Shown piece by piece: positions 52,701-64,000 of a stretch of 64,000 nt of DNA. Under the pieces are notes generated by a model. That model saw only the letters and a program-made list of their open reading frames with translations, searched no databases and was not told the DNA's origin. The stretch's first letter is position 1. The number at the start of each line of letters is the position of its first letter. The stretch is from assembly GCA_036365455.1 (NCBI GenBank), contig JAWQUS010000002.1, forward strand, positions 3,782,001 through 3,846,000, in the 5' to 3' direction. Made by a program: the position numbers and the translations under genes. Origin of the DNA: Macrosoma leucophasiata (lineage: Eukaryota > Arthropoda > Insecta > Lepidoptera > Hedylidae).

Positions 52701-52986
52701 TACTGGTGGTAGAGCTCCAGTGACGGAGCTCGCGGGCGTAGGCACCACCGCATTACCTAATATACTTGCCGCTAAATGGTAGTGTTCAGCTCCATCGTGT
52801 TCCGGTCAGGTGATAATGTACGGCCCTGTAATTTCCGGCACAGAGGCATAACACCTTCAGCCTCAGGATTGGTAACGCATCTGCATTTTGACCTTGGTCT
52901 TTGTGTAAATGTCTATAGGCTGCAGTCATCACTTAACATCGATGTGAACTGCATGCTTGCTTGCCACTTCCATTACATAAAAAAAA
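52701..52986 (+). repeat. R1 element, full length, young subfamily
   Basis: TTACTGGTGGTAGAGCTCC to CTTCCATTACATAAAAAA. Confidence 0.88.
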
Positions 52987-53217
52987 TGGTGTTCGTTAGT
53001 CTCGCTAAAACTCTACAACGGCTGGACCGATTTGGCAAATTTTGGTTTTGAATAACTTTTGGAAGTCCAGGGAAGGTTTAAAAGGTAAGAAAATATGATG
53101 AAATTGAAGGGGAATACTAAAAATACAATTTTATTTTCCTATACAAATAGTCCGTATCTATCAAACCTTTGACACATTATTTCATTCTGAGTCAATACGA
53201 AGTTTGCCGGGTCAGCA
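52987..53217 (+). repeat. Repeat shared with 11822-12062
   Basis: Opens GTTCGTTAGTCTCGCTAAAA and ends GTTTGCCGGGTCAGC. Confidence 0.5.
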
Positions 53218-53262
53218 ATATAATAGCTATACTTATACTTATGAATTATTCCTCATTACTTA

Positions 53263-53465
53263 TCTATACGTTTAATATTATAAAGCTGAAGAGTTTGTTT
53301 GTTTGTTTGAACGCGCTAATCTCAGAAACTACTATTCCGATTTGAAAATTTTGTTCAGTGTTGGATAGCCCATTTATCTAGGAAGGCTATAGGCTAGGCT
53401 ATATATCATCACGCTATGACTAATAGAAACAGAGCAGCGCGGGTGAAGCCGGGGCAGGCCGCTAG
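53263..53465 (+). mobile_element. Short Helitron-like element, copy 2
   Basis: A then TC at the left, CTAG then T at the right, with GGGTGAAGCCGGGGCAGGCC before the end, as at 7919-8119. Confidence 0.65.
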
Positions 53466-53896
53466 TAACAAATAAGAAGAAGAAATTAACAACTTACAGA
53501 TAAGAAATATTACCACACTACATTTCTTTCGCGTCATCTGTTCAGACAAATAGAATCCTGAACAAATTAAACTGCAAAAGAACATACCCGATGGCCGCCG
53601 GCTTTACACATAAAGATTTCTGCATTCTGCAACTGAAACCTTTTATATCGAAACAAAATTCACATTGCGATATAACTTCGCTTTGATCGTCTTTTCATGG
53701 ATACGCTGTAGTTTTTTTTATTAACTTTTGTGTTTGCTATGTTTCTGTGAAGGTTCAACTCTGCAGAATGTTGCGTGTATTTCTAAAATGCGAGGAAATC
53801 GGACGGTTTATTCTGCCTGTCGAAAAGATTAGAATTGTACCTATCTAAACATTTAAAGATTTTACAAAACGAACTATTTAGTTTTCTATATATTAC

Positions 53897-54146
53897 AGGT
53901 GGTAGAGTTCTAGTGTAGGAGCTCGAAGGCGTAGGCACTACCGCATTACCTAATTTATCTGCCGCTAAATGGTAGTGTTCAGCACTATCGTGTTCCGGTT
54001 AGATGATAACGATCACAGAGACAGAACACCTAATGTCTCAAGGGTGGCAACGCATCTGCATCTGACCCTTGGTTTTAGTGTTGTCAGTCATCACTTAATA
54101 TCAATGTGAACTGCATGCTTGGATGCCAACTTTGTAAGCTAAAAAA
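53897..54146 (+). repeat. R1 element, old subfamily
   Basis: GGTGGTAGAGTTCTAGTG to GAACTGCATGCTTGGATGCC; the poly-A is decayed. Confidence 0.7.
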
Positions 54147-54179
54147 ATATAAAAGCATTTATCTATACATCTATATATA

Positions 54180-54545
54180 CAAATAAATAAAATTGGAGTG
54201 TCTGTTTGTAATGTCAAAATAATCGCTTTTTACTAAATACATATGTACATATGCCAAAACAACATTTTTTTCAATTTTTGTCTGTCTGTCTGTCGGCCTG
54301 TCTGTCTGTTTGTTCCCGCTAATCTTGAGAACGGCTGGACCGATTTTGACGGGACTTTCACTGGCAGGTAGCTGATGTGATAAGGAGTAACTTAAGCTAC
54401 TTTTATCTCCATACGTACATACCTACATATAAATAAATAGAATTTGAGTGTCTTCGATACTAGCTGCGCCCCCGACTTCGTCTGGGTAGATACTGAACAA
54501 TCATAAATTCTCACGCGGACGGAGTCGCGGGCACAGCTCGTATGA
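54180..54545 (+). repeat. Helitron-like repeat (inverse of 30815-31140)
   Basis: GGAGTGTCTGTTTGTAATG, a GTCT microsatellite, ACGGCTGGACCGATTTTGAC and CACGCGGACGGAGTCGCG. Confidence 0.5.
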
Positions 54546-54779
54546 TATAAAGAATCACTTTACCCTCTATAAAAAATTAGGCTGAACAACAACCCGTCTT
54601 ACCAGTCATCAAGAAAATATGAATATAAATCGTACCTCTAATTATATTCCCATTTCCCTAGTATACGAATAAACCAGTCATTACTTCGGTCACAATAGAT
54701 TTCACTACTAAAGCAAGTGGAGTGAACATTTATGATATACCTTTGGATGCGGTAGTTTTTCTTGCTATAAAGAAAAGAT

Positions 54780-55340
54780 ATAGGATCATAGCTCACTACC
54801 ACCCGGGTCGAGAGCGCAGCCGGACCTGGATGCCAACACCATGGTGACACGAGTCCACGGTGCCCACCTTCTCCATCACAGCCCTCAAAGGGGTGCCAAA
54901 CGACGCCCTGCAGCCGCAGGGCAGAAGAAGCTGCAGCAGAGGGGGATGCGCCGGTGCTGCATCCGCGTCGCGCGTATGGTGCGCGCGAAGACCAGTGATG
55001 ATGATGGCACCCAACCAGCACCACCTCGTTTTACGGCGTCCTCTCGTTGTCGACAGGTGGTTTACAAGTGAACGACGCGATGTTACTTGTGAACCACTTG
55101 GCAACAGCGAGTTGGTATTGCAAAGTCAACGCAAGAGAAGCTAGTGGTCACCGCGTGATCCACTCGCCGTCCGAGCGCCGCTTGCGCGTTGACGACGGCT
55201 TGCTGTCTAGGCGAAACGGAGCGGAGTTGATCAAATAAGCGCAGACCGCTCGAGGCTGTCGGGCGTTGTTCGGGTGTCGGGTGGATTTAGTGAGCTGTGA
55301 CCCTTATTCAAATTGGTGCAGTCGTTTACAAGTTGTGCAC
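54780..55340. other. GC-rich island
   Basis: Markedly richer in G+C and CpG than its surroundings, with no recognised repeat. Open frames on both strands lack family motifs. It could be a promoter/5' exon of an unseen gene or the GC-rich part of a transposon. Confidence 0.45.
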
Positions 55341-55377
55341 TGTAAACATTTCGGTGATTCATTTTCATTTATGTAGT

Positions 55378-55455
55378 TTTTTCGGGTTCCGTACCTTAAA
55401 AGGAAAAAAGGAACCCTTATAGGATCACTCGTGCGTCTGTCTGCCTGTCTGTCTA

Positions 55456-55505
<50 letters not shown>

Positions 55506-56052
55506 ACAGCCAATTTTCTCCGAAATTACTCGACCGATTGAGTTGAAATTTGACGAATATATGTAAATTGGTGACCCAAAGATGAACACTTCAAGTAAAA
55601 TAGTAAATTTTAAACAGGAGGGCCACTTTCGGGGGATAAAACAGGAAATTAAAAATAAAAAAAACTGTGTCGTGTGACATATCACAAATGAATGAGGTTG
55701 TTATCAGCATCTCAGATATATTTTTTTAATAATTTTTGCATAAACAAATTTGAAGTTATTTAAGAAAAACGACGAAAATTGACCATTCTGCCCCCTTATC
55801 TCCGAAACTACTGAACTTAAAATTTTGAAAAAAATGTGGAAATTAGTTCTTTCCCTATCAATTACTGGAAAACCTATAAGAAGTTTGAGTATTCAAATTA
55901 AATTGAAAATTCTTAATAATATAACCTCCCCTGCCGGTACCACCGTAACCGCTATGTCCCTGCATTTTAAATCTGTAATATTTCCGAAAATATTTATTTA
56001 AATTACGGAACCCTCACCACGCGAGTCGAACTCGTACTTGTCCGGTTTTTTT
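55378..56052 (-). repeat. GGTTCCGTA repeat, copy 2, with (GTCT)n
   Basis: TTTCGGGTTCCGTACC at the left, a GTCT microsatellite at 55436-55505, and ACGGAACCCTCACCACGCG with AACTCGTACTTGTCCGG at the right. Confidence 0.6.
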
Positions 56053-56306
56053 GTCATGAAGTGGCAAACAAGCGTACAGTTCACATTGATGCTAAGTTAA
56101 ACTGTATCCTATATACCTACATCTACATGAAACTAGAGATTTCAGTGTAGATGCGTTGCCACTCCGGAGGTCTAAGGTATTATGCCTCTGTGCCGAAAAT
56201 AACAGGGCCGTACATTAACCGGAACACGATAGTGCTGAATACTACCATTTAGTGGCAAGTAGATTAGGCAATGCAGTGGAGCCCAAGTCCTCGAGCTCGT
56301 CACTGG
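56053..56306 (-). repeat. R1 element, old, nearly full length
   Basis: GAAGTGGCAAACAAGCGTAC to CCTCGAGCTCGTCACTGG. Confidence 0.7.
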
Positions 56307-56401
56307 CATTCTCGTAGTTCATGGTTTTGTTATTAATCTGTTCAATATATTCATGTAGGTATAGTATAGTATTGTATACTTTTATCTACTACACTATCTC
56401 T

Positions 56402-56694
56402 AGAACAACACGGGCCACCGGCGGCGGCGGCAGTAGCCGTATGCAGGCTTTCACAGTACAAGCCCAAGTGGTCGTATGGCTGTCGCCTAGAAATTTTAAT
56501 GTGTGCGTGAAATTGTTTATGTATTTTGTGAATGTCAAAGTGTGAGTTTCGTAGTAATAGACGATTTTTGTAGTGTGTGTGTGTGTCACACGCATTTCCC
56601 CCCGCAAAAAGTGAAAGACTGTTATGCATCGGTAATAAACGCTATGGCTACTCCCCTCCGGTCCACCGCGGCGGCTGGTGGCCCGCGTTGCTCT
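56402..56694. mobile_element. MITE-2, uninterrupted copy
   Basis: AGAACAACACGGGCCACCGG and the inverted CCGCGGCGG...GCCCGCGTTGCTCT. Contains a short GT run at 56573-56587. Confidence 0.7.
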
Positions 56695-57221
56695 ATGACC
56701 TTGTATTATGAATATAAAAATTATATAGAAAAACCACTGCGATTATAAATCAGCATGTCAAGCGTGGCGACAATGACATATCTCCTTTATGAGGATGCTT
56801 TGGTCCAGTAGTACATATTTCTTTTTACTTAAATTAGTATATTATTTCGGCTGATATTTTGTCGCATACCGCATCCAAAATCTAAAACAGCGCAACCACT
56901 GGCTCGCTAACAATAGATTTTTATTCCAGGAAAGCCACTCGACTTTGTGTTTGTGTAACTGACATGTGCGCCACAATTCTGTCTTAGTGACCTTTCGCAA
57001 CGTAAGCAGCCGTGAAATTGGTTGATAGCAGCGTGTTCGTAATGAATTGAGGATTTCTGGTGGATGTGGGCGTTTTAAGAAAACTTTTTATGGAATATAA
57101 ATATTTGAGCTTCTGAAAATCAGTTGCGTTTTCGTTTGAACTCAACTTTCTAAGGCGTATATTTTTCTTTAGTACCAGTTTCATTGGTTAATGATAAAGT
57201 TAGGTACAAATAGTTAGTATT

Positions 57222-57471
57222 GGCGTAGGCACCATCGCCTTACCTAATATACTTGCCGCTTAATGGTAGTTTTCAGCACTATCGTGTTCCGGTCAGGTAG
57301 TAATGTACGGCTCTGTAATTTCCGGCAGAGGCGCAACACCTTAGGCCTCAGGAGTGGCAATGCATCTGCATTTTGACCTTGGTCTTTGTGTGGGTGTCTT
57401 TAGGCTGCAGTCATCACCTAACATCAATGTGAACTGCATGCTTGTTTACCACTTCTATCACATAAAAAAAA
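57222..57471 (+). repeat. R1 element, 5'-truncated
   Basis: GGCGTAGGCACCATCGCC to CTTCTATCACATAAAAAAAA. Confidence 0.8.
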
Positions 57472-57559
57472 GTTATATGATGTTTAAAGCTAACGGTTAA
57501 CGTTAACAAGGTAACGGTTTTTTATAATTTTTTTCTGTTTCACTGATAATTTATCTGCC

Positions 57560-57919
57560 TACTTTACCTTTCAAAATTGGCCCTTTAAAGATAAATAAGT
57601 CACGAACTGTTTAGTGAATCGAAAAATGATGTTTCCATACCCCTAATATTTTTGAAAGCCCTAGCCAATGATATCTTACACTATATAGAAAACAAAAAAT
57701 AAAAAATACAACCGCGCGTTACATGTAGGGGAGGTACCCTAAATTAAAAAAAAAAAACATGGTTTTATTCTTCCACTTTGTCGGCCTAATTAAGTTGTAT
57801 ACTTGCGCCAAATTTCAAGCCTCTAAAACTAATAGTTTTTGCGCTAAACCGAGGACGGACCTACAGACAGACGGACATGGCAAAACTTTAAGGGTTCCTT
57901 GTTTACTACGGAACCCTAA
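57560..57919 (+). repeat. GGTTCCGTA repeat, copy 3, truncated
   Basis: Shares GCGCTAAACCGAGGACGGAC and TACGGAACCCTAAAAA with copy 1. Confidence 0.6.
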
Positions 57920-58304
57920 AAATGAGTAACAGAAACCAAGAAAACATTTGTCTGGTACGTTAAAACTTCGAGAAAACTCAACGAATTTGACCGTGGTTTT
58001 CACGTGTGGATAACGTATAATTAGGTTAAGGTCAATTGAAAGTTTTCTGCAAGCGCCGCTTGAAAACTTTTAAATAAAGTTGAATGCGGTTTACATAAAC
58101 GTACCTATTCAATTTAGATTAGCTGTACCCGCGACTTAATCCGTGTAGAATTTAACAAAATTATTGTTCAGTCTCTTCACGGATGAAGTCATAGGCACAG
58201 CCAGTTATTATAATGTAAAACTGTCTAACATAAATACTTAAAATAACATAAAACTCCTCAATTCCTCGTCATTTCACTTGACTTTTAGCGACTCTTGTAG
58301 CAAG

Positions 58305-58516
58305 GTGACCGCAGCGGAGTACTCTGGGATCCTGGATTCATTTCCCGGGTTCCATTGAGATTAGAGAGAGATCGGAGTTTGGTAATGTGCTCCGAGATGT
58401 CAACAGTTTCATGGATAAGAACGTAACCGGCGAATCGTGGGTGTTTGCATGTATGCTTGATTGCATATCCTTACCTCTGCCTACCCCTTCAGAGATTACA
58501 GGCGTGAAGATACATT
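58305..58516 (+). mobile_element. SINE-A, degenerate
   Basis: AACGTAACCGGCGAATCGTG and ACAGGCGTGAAGAT identify the 3' half; the head is decayed. Confidence 0.6.
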
Positions 58517-58739
58517 CGTGTATTACACATACAAGTATTTGTCAGAATCCTCTGTCAAGTGACATAACACGAGAAGGACCTGGTGAATTATTAGAGGGCC
58601 CACAAATTTATCTTGTCCCAACGTTGCGTTTCAAAACCAGTGCACATTTGTCCTTTCTGCTCTCTTTACACATACCCAGTATAGTGGCAAGTAAGTGATC
58701 GAATGACTTGACTGTTGACTTGAAGTGCTGCCGAAAAAG

Positions 58740-58934
58740 CTTACTTTACTATATAATACCTATACAGATATTTTACCCGGTGTGGGGGTCATACCCGCCA
58801 CTCTTGAATCAAGCGATCGTTACATATCATGAATTAACCGGGTCAGTATAAAAAAAAATTACCGATGGTATAGTTCCAGTGTAAAGCTCGAGTGCGCACG
58901 CACCACGATATTACCTAAGTGCTTGTGTAGACAG
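58740..58934. repeat. SINE-B head fragment and R1 fragment
   Basis: 58770-58850 has ACCCGGTGTGGGGGTCATAC with AACCGGGTC (SINE-B, reverse). 58856-58934 is a decayed R1 5' end (GATGGTATAGTTCCAGTG). Confidence 0.5.
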
Positions 58935-59760
58935 GTAAAAAAAAATAAATGTTTTCGTAATTCTTAAAATATTGTACATCATAAAATATAACTAAGATTA
59001 TGATTTCAACTAAATTAATAAGTAATTCAATAATATAACATTTTCTCATCTGCCTATCTCAGCAGAAAGCAAACTTTAGAGATTTTTTTCATATTGTGAT
59101 TTATAAGAGATTTACATGAAAACAGAAGAAATATTGCCTGATAAATTGAACAATCTATAAATTATTAAATACGTGTTACTCGCGCCAGTACTTGCCACGT
59201 GTTTAACACACTCTCCCCTTGGCGCCAAGATTAATAGGGTTTAGGATTACAGCAGTCACTTGTACGTCTTGGGCCCTGATTACATACAAATCGACCTTAC
59301 CATAACTGGGTCAGCGTAGTTCGAGTTCCAATATTCAATTATCCATTTAGTCTGATATCTGGCTTGTAGCGTTCCTATATCAAAATTGTCTGTAGGCAAC
59401 TATGTATATTCTGCTTCGAGATACTGAATCTTTTTATTGCTAAGTTAGAGTGTATTTTGGCTTGTGCTGCCCATTCTTCGAGGTCAGATGCCTTTGATTG
59501 GATGTCCTAACACGATGGTGCTTACCAATTACTTAGGCTAAGTGATTGTCTTTTGTGCATGGTATAAGCTTCGTTTTGTTGCGTTGCTAATTGATCTGTT
59601 TGTGATTCGGATACTTACATTTTTTCCGGGTTCCATATAAATTTGATAGTGTGATCTATATGCTAATCTGGCAATTCCATGACATAAATAAGTTGTATTG
59701 GAGTTTTTCTGTTGGAGAAACACAGAAACTCCTTCACAATTGGCTCGTTAGAATAGCTGC
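58935..59760. other. Intergenic DNA without recognised feature
   Basis: No shared repeat or convincing exon. Confidence 0.35.
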
Positions 59761-59765
59761 AGCTA

Positions 59766-59915
59766 CTATCATCATCATCAGCCAAAAGACGTCCACTGCT
59801 GAACAAAGGCCTCTCCTAAAGATTACCGGACCGAAACGATAGGTCGTGGGCCGCCCTCATCCAGCGATTGCCCTCAACCTTCACCACGTGGTCGGTCTGT
59901 CTCGCAGCCTTGTTT
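59766..59915 (-). mobile_element. LINE 3' end fragment with (GAT)n tail
   Basis: On the - strand CAGCAGTGGACGTCTTTTGG followed by GATGATGATGAT is the usual end of an insect LINE. Confidence 0.6.
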
Positions 59916-60191
59916 ACTGGTGGTAGAGATCCAGAGACGGAACTCGCGGGCGTAGGCACCACCGCGTTACCTAATATACTTGCCGCTAAATGGTAGTGTT
60001 CAGCACTATCGTGTTCCGGTCAGTTGGTTATGTACGGCCTGTAATTTCCGGCACAGAGGCATAACACCGTAGGCCTCAGGAGTAGTAACGCATCTGCATT
60101 TTGACCTTGGTGTGTGTGTCTATAGGCTGCAGTCATCACTTAACATCAATGTGAACTGCATGCTTATTTGCCACCTCCATTACATTAAAAA
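59916..60191 (+). repeat. R1 element, full length
   Basis: TTTACTGGTGGTAGAGATCC to CACCTCCATTACATTAAAAA. The last R1 copy in the window. Confidence 0.85.
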
Positions 60192-63080
60192 AATAAAATT
60201 TAAAAAGAAGCCGCACCGTTACGCAATCTCCATTCGAGAACTCTTCTGCCCAAAAGGACGACAGTTCTTTATCTAATACAAAGGATTGAAAGAATAAGGG
60301 TATCGTATTCCTATAGAATATTTAATTTTCTGTGCAGTAGCTCGTATCGTTACTTGGTCTACTTACTACTTCAGAAAAACACAGCCGCGTTCGCATTATA
60401 TACTTTAGCAGGTATTCATAAAATGTATCACGCCATTTGATTTACTGTTCTCTTCCTAGAAAAGGCCGTAAATCGCCAAAAAGCCCCATTGACCCTTAAA
60501 AACACTTCCGCCCCATCGACCGCCGCCTATGAAATGCCGATAAAAGAACTGGATAGCAAATATTCAGTGCATTAGCATATGAATGATACAGGCTAAAAAA
60601 GCTCCCCAGGTGGCGTGCACGGTGCGGAAATAGGTTCTAGTTTCGACGGACATAGCTCGTAACTTGCTGCGTTTGCGAAATAGAATCATGACATAGCCCA
60701 TTTGACATCAACTCTAACATAAGTATGTGATAGCAACTCTGTCACTCTCTGTTTATTGCTTTCTGAACTGCTGAGTCGATGGGAGGTAGTTCAAACTCTT
60801 ATAAGAAGACCTTGAAGTCAAAAACAAACTGCGTGTCTATGCGTAATAAGTAACTTTCTAGGAAAATTATAATATCTTTAATAAACGTCAATATGCGCGT
60901 GGTGATTGAACGCAAGTTCGCCAACAGAAAACTATATATTAACTATATAAATATATTTTATTGTCTATCTAAAAATATATTTCATGCTATGTTCTGTCAC
61001 GATCTACTTTTTAATCAATTATTAGTGATAGTAGTTGTTATCTTGGCTATCCGGGACGATGTAATTTAACCATAGACATAATTTTGTTTTCCATTCTGGA
61101 ATTCCTTGTAACACGCAGGCTATAAAATTCTTGCTAACTTACTTAATTTCAATAACTATGATATGCTCGGCTACTTAAATTATTACAATAGTGCTCGAAA
61201 AACAAAAATACACATACGTTTACGTTAGAATTCTATAGTCGTCTTAATATTTTGCTAATTGTTGCAAGCTCCCTTATACGCAGTACCAAAATACGAGCGA
61301 AACCAAACAAAAAATATGATTGAGCAAGGCGAGTCACAATTTATGTACCCCCAAACATTCTTACAACGAAATATCTATGAAGGTCAATAATAAAGTATTT
61401 ATTTCTCCACGAACAACAAAGTTCGATAATTTAATTATATTGCTCCAATCTGATAAGCAACGTTCCCGTTTACGTTCTAAGTTCCGTTTTGTGGTACAAG
61501 TTGCTGTATATAAGCGTTTTTATTATTAATCAGCAGCATTTTTTCACGGAGCAAAATAGTACAACATTAATTTAAACTGAGCAATACCCTCCAGCATTCC
61601 AATTGTGCCTTAAACATAAAAAAAAGTTTTAGTTTAATCACAAAACGCTTCTAAATATTACATATCATACAATAGTTTGTCACCCGTATGAAGCAATTAT
61701 TATTTTAAATTAAAAAATATTGATATAAAAATACCGCAAAAAGTGTCCTGTGTCAAAAAAGGCAAAGTTATGAGAGTTTGCCTGAAGCCCTCTCAAAGAA
61801 TGCCACAAAGAACGGTCCTGCCGATCGTTGTGCCAATCTTTGGGGGAAATTTTATCTAGTTGCGGACGTCTTTCGGCTGAATAATGACGAAAGAAAATTC
61901 ACCGGTATCAGAGGTGGGTATTATCAAAGGGAAAAATAACGGCGCGATAGCAAATAGTAAAGCGGCTGGGCCAGTTATTCAAGTGTAAGTTTGCAAGTGG
62001 CGCGCGCTATAATCTCGAAGAAGATAATTTTACCCGCTATCGCTATCGCTACCTTTACCGCTTCCGCTTATCAATTCGATACCCAATCGGCACACAGAAA
62101 GGACATGCGAAGCACGTCTAACCTCGGAACGGGGACTGTGCTGATTTCAGTCGCTTTTTACTTTCCCAATGATAGATAGAGTCGATTCTTTTATTAGAGG
62201 TGCAGGCTTCTTTTAACAGATTCCTTTTGTGAAGCGAGTGCGGCTCCAGATTTTGGTCTATTGTAAACTGAAATCTATTTTTGCTGCTTTTGCTACTTCA
62301 ATATTAGATGTTGGATGTTTGGTTTGAGCACTATTATAAATATACGACTGGTGAAGTATTTTTATTATACAGTTTGCATTTAACATTCAAATTATTATAA
62401 GAAACTCTTATTTGAAAATTGAATGAGATGGAAAGAAAAATTATGAGTAGTAGTAATTTAAGTAACATAAGCCGAGGCGTGCGGCTAGTGACTAATAATT
62501 CTGAATTTTTTTTTTAATTGCAAAAGACGTTTGTTTAACAAGCACGTAATTTACACTGCTGAGGTTTTAACAGTTTTTTGTTAATCTTATTAAAAAAACT
62601 CTGGTCTACGTAGATATCTAAAGAGAACAGTATTCGCTGCTGCACTTTATTAACAAATATACTCTGACTTTGATTTTCCTATACTTTGATGTATACGCTT
62701 TAACACTAGTAAGTATATGCCACCCACAAGTTTTCATAAATAATCGTAGATAGAAGATCAAAAAGCAGGAATCGGGGGCAGTGGGAACGGTCCGTGTTAA
62801 TAATGTAAGAAGTCCATTATGAACGTAGATTACTTGCCCACAGACGCTGCAGCGGTGATTCAAAGTAAGGGTTAGTGTCCATTTTGACCGTATTTTTTTA
62901 TGTTATGGAAATGGTCAAAATGTTGCAGTACATTTAAATTGATGGTTGGTCAAGAATACAACAAGATTAAATTATATGATAATTCGTATGCCTAAAATCG
63001 TTTACTTTACCTTAGGTCATAATTTATAGTAGATAAGTAACAATATAACTGGAAAAAGAAAGTGCTGAAACTATTGTAGA
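60192..63080. other. Repeat-poor intergenic stretch
   Basis: No R1, SINE or LINE was recognised over nearly 2.9 kb, unlike the preceding 60 kb. Small open frames (for example 61320-61529 and 61991-62179) lack family motifs. A trace of a LINE end motif (GGACGTCTTTCGGCTGAA) lies at 61864. Confidence 0.45.
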
Positions 63081-63084
63081 AATC

Positions 63085-63200
63085 GTACCTGCAGATTTTC
63101 TCGCGTATACTACTCCCAACTTCTCTTTCTTACCCGACGTTTCGGTCGCTTTCCAGCTACCGTTCGAAGAAAGGAGCTCGCGAAAACCTGCGACAACGTT
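63085..63200. repeat. Single arm of the 21.1 kb fold-back family
   Basis: GATTTTCTCGCGTATAC and CCCGACGTTTCGGTCGCTTT match; no opposite arm is visible. Confidence 0.6.
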
Positions 63201-64000
63201 ATTTTCAAGCGTGCTGAAGCAAATTTAACCTAAAAATAATTTTATTTCGGCGGCACAAGTTAAAACGCGGGTACCTCCGTCCGTAAGCACCGCATTTTAT
63301 TTTGGCAGACACCCTTAGAATTTTACAGGTTACACGCCGATTTTAGAGAATTTTCCTCGATTTCTCCATGAAGTCGTCATCAAGTGGAAATGGAACCAAC
63401 TTCAAAGTGTTGCTCAACTTTCAAACTACAACAGAATTTTAATTTCAACATCGCACTACAATTGACGGAGTAATCGGCGAACATGAATAAATATACTTAT
63501 AGTCAAACTTGTAGAATTTCGTTTTTCGAAGTCGGTTAATGATAGCAGCAGAATATTAAATTAATATGTTTCCCAAACCTCTCTGTGTTAAATCTACTCT
63601 GTATTCATATGTCACTTAAACCAAGGTGAAACTCAAATGGCTGCGTTAATGTGTTTACTAGTTTTCAGTTTAAAATATGTTGCATTAAGTAAACAAATAT
63701 TTTAATGCACAATGGCGTGGCGTGGGGTGGTGTGTGATTTTTGTTTATAGGATGGTATTGCCACTTGAGATATTTTATCTGTTATAATATGCCGAAAAAA
63801 GGATCGATTTCACATAGAAAACTATTTCGTTCGTGACTTCATGGTAGAGTATACGAAATGAATTTATACTTACACATAACATTTTTACATGCTTTTATGA
63901 GATCGTGTTCTAATTGAAAGATAAAAACAATAGAGTCGTTATTTAGAAAAAGGGAAAAATTCCTCACGAAAAATTACGTATCATATTTACACACAACACT
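63201..64000. other. AT-rich terminal stretch
   Basis: No gene or named repeat recognised. Confidence 0.35.

Noticed and set aside
52776..53051. Open frame of 91 codons, and similar frames at 35104-35448, 41068-41367 and 50206-50631
   Set aside because: They lie inside R1, SINE-A or 5S-headed SINE copies and change with each copy; no protein motif is present.

Overview
The window reads as nuclear DNA of an insect, most likely a moth or butterfly. It has short exons with GT-AG introns, AT-rich intergenic DNA and a dense load of transposons of lepidopteran type: a mariner, an R4/Dong-like retrotransposon sitting in TAA repeats, Helitron fragments and several SINE families. No bacterial or viral gene organisation is visible, and no species can be named from sequence alone.

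Host genes occupy about 1-33 kb. Three zinc carboxypeptidase (peptidase family M14A) genes lie head-to-tail on the + strand: gene 1 (983-8993, 7 exons, 414 aa), gene 2 (13225-23972, 6 exons, 440 aa) and gene 3 (25599-32930, 6 exons, 412 aa). I assembled each from splice sites, conserved intron phases and continuous family homology. Each encodes a signal peptide, an M14 propeptide and a catalytic domain. Genes 2 and 3 keep every zinc ligand and catalytic residue and carry Ile at the specificity position, so they should be carboxypeptidase A-type digestive enzymes made as secreted zymogens. Gene 1 has an intact frame but has lost all three zinc ligands and the other catalytic residues, so it is a predicted pseudoenzyme. 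Gene 2 has a 26-residue hydrophobic C-terminal extension that could be a membrane or GPI anchor. GATA motifs lie upstream of all three starts, which fits midgut expression.

The introns and the region from 33 to 60 kb are built largely of repeats. The commonest is R1, about 300 bp with a poly-A tail, in roughly 35 full or partial copies on both strands. Also present are tRNA-headed SINEs (A, B, C), a SINE whose head resembles 5S rRNA and whose tail is (TAA)n, a broken mariner (9.5-10.7 kb), an internally deleted pogo-like transposon (41.9-43.4 kb), several MITEs and fold-backs, two short Helitron-like elements, and LINE fragments. A nearly complete R4/Dong-like non-LTR retrotransposon (46.6-50.4 kb) has an uninterrupted reverse transcriptase-endonuclease frame.

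The repeats nest in a readable order: an old R1 copy was entered by the 5S-headed SINE, and the SINE's TAA tail was then entered by the R4-like element. A second, 5'-truncated copy of the same retrotransposon sits in the tail of another 5S-headed SINE at 36.1-36.3 kb. From about 60.2 kb to 63 kb the sequence is almost free of recognisable repeats and of convincing exons.
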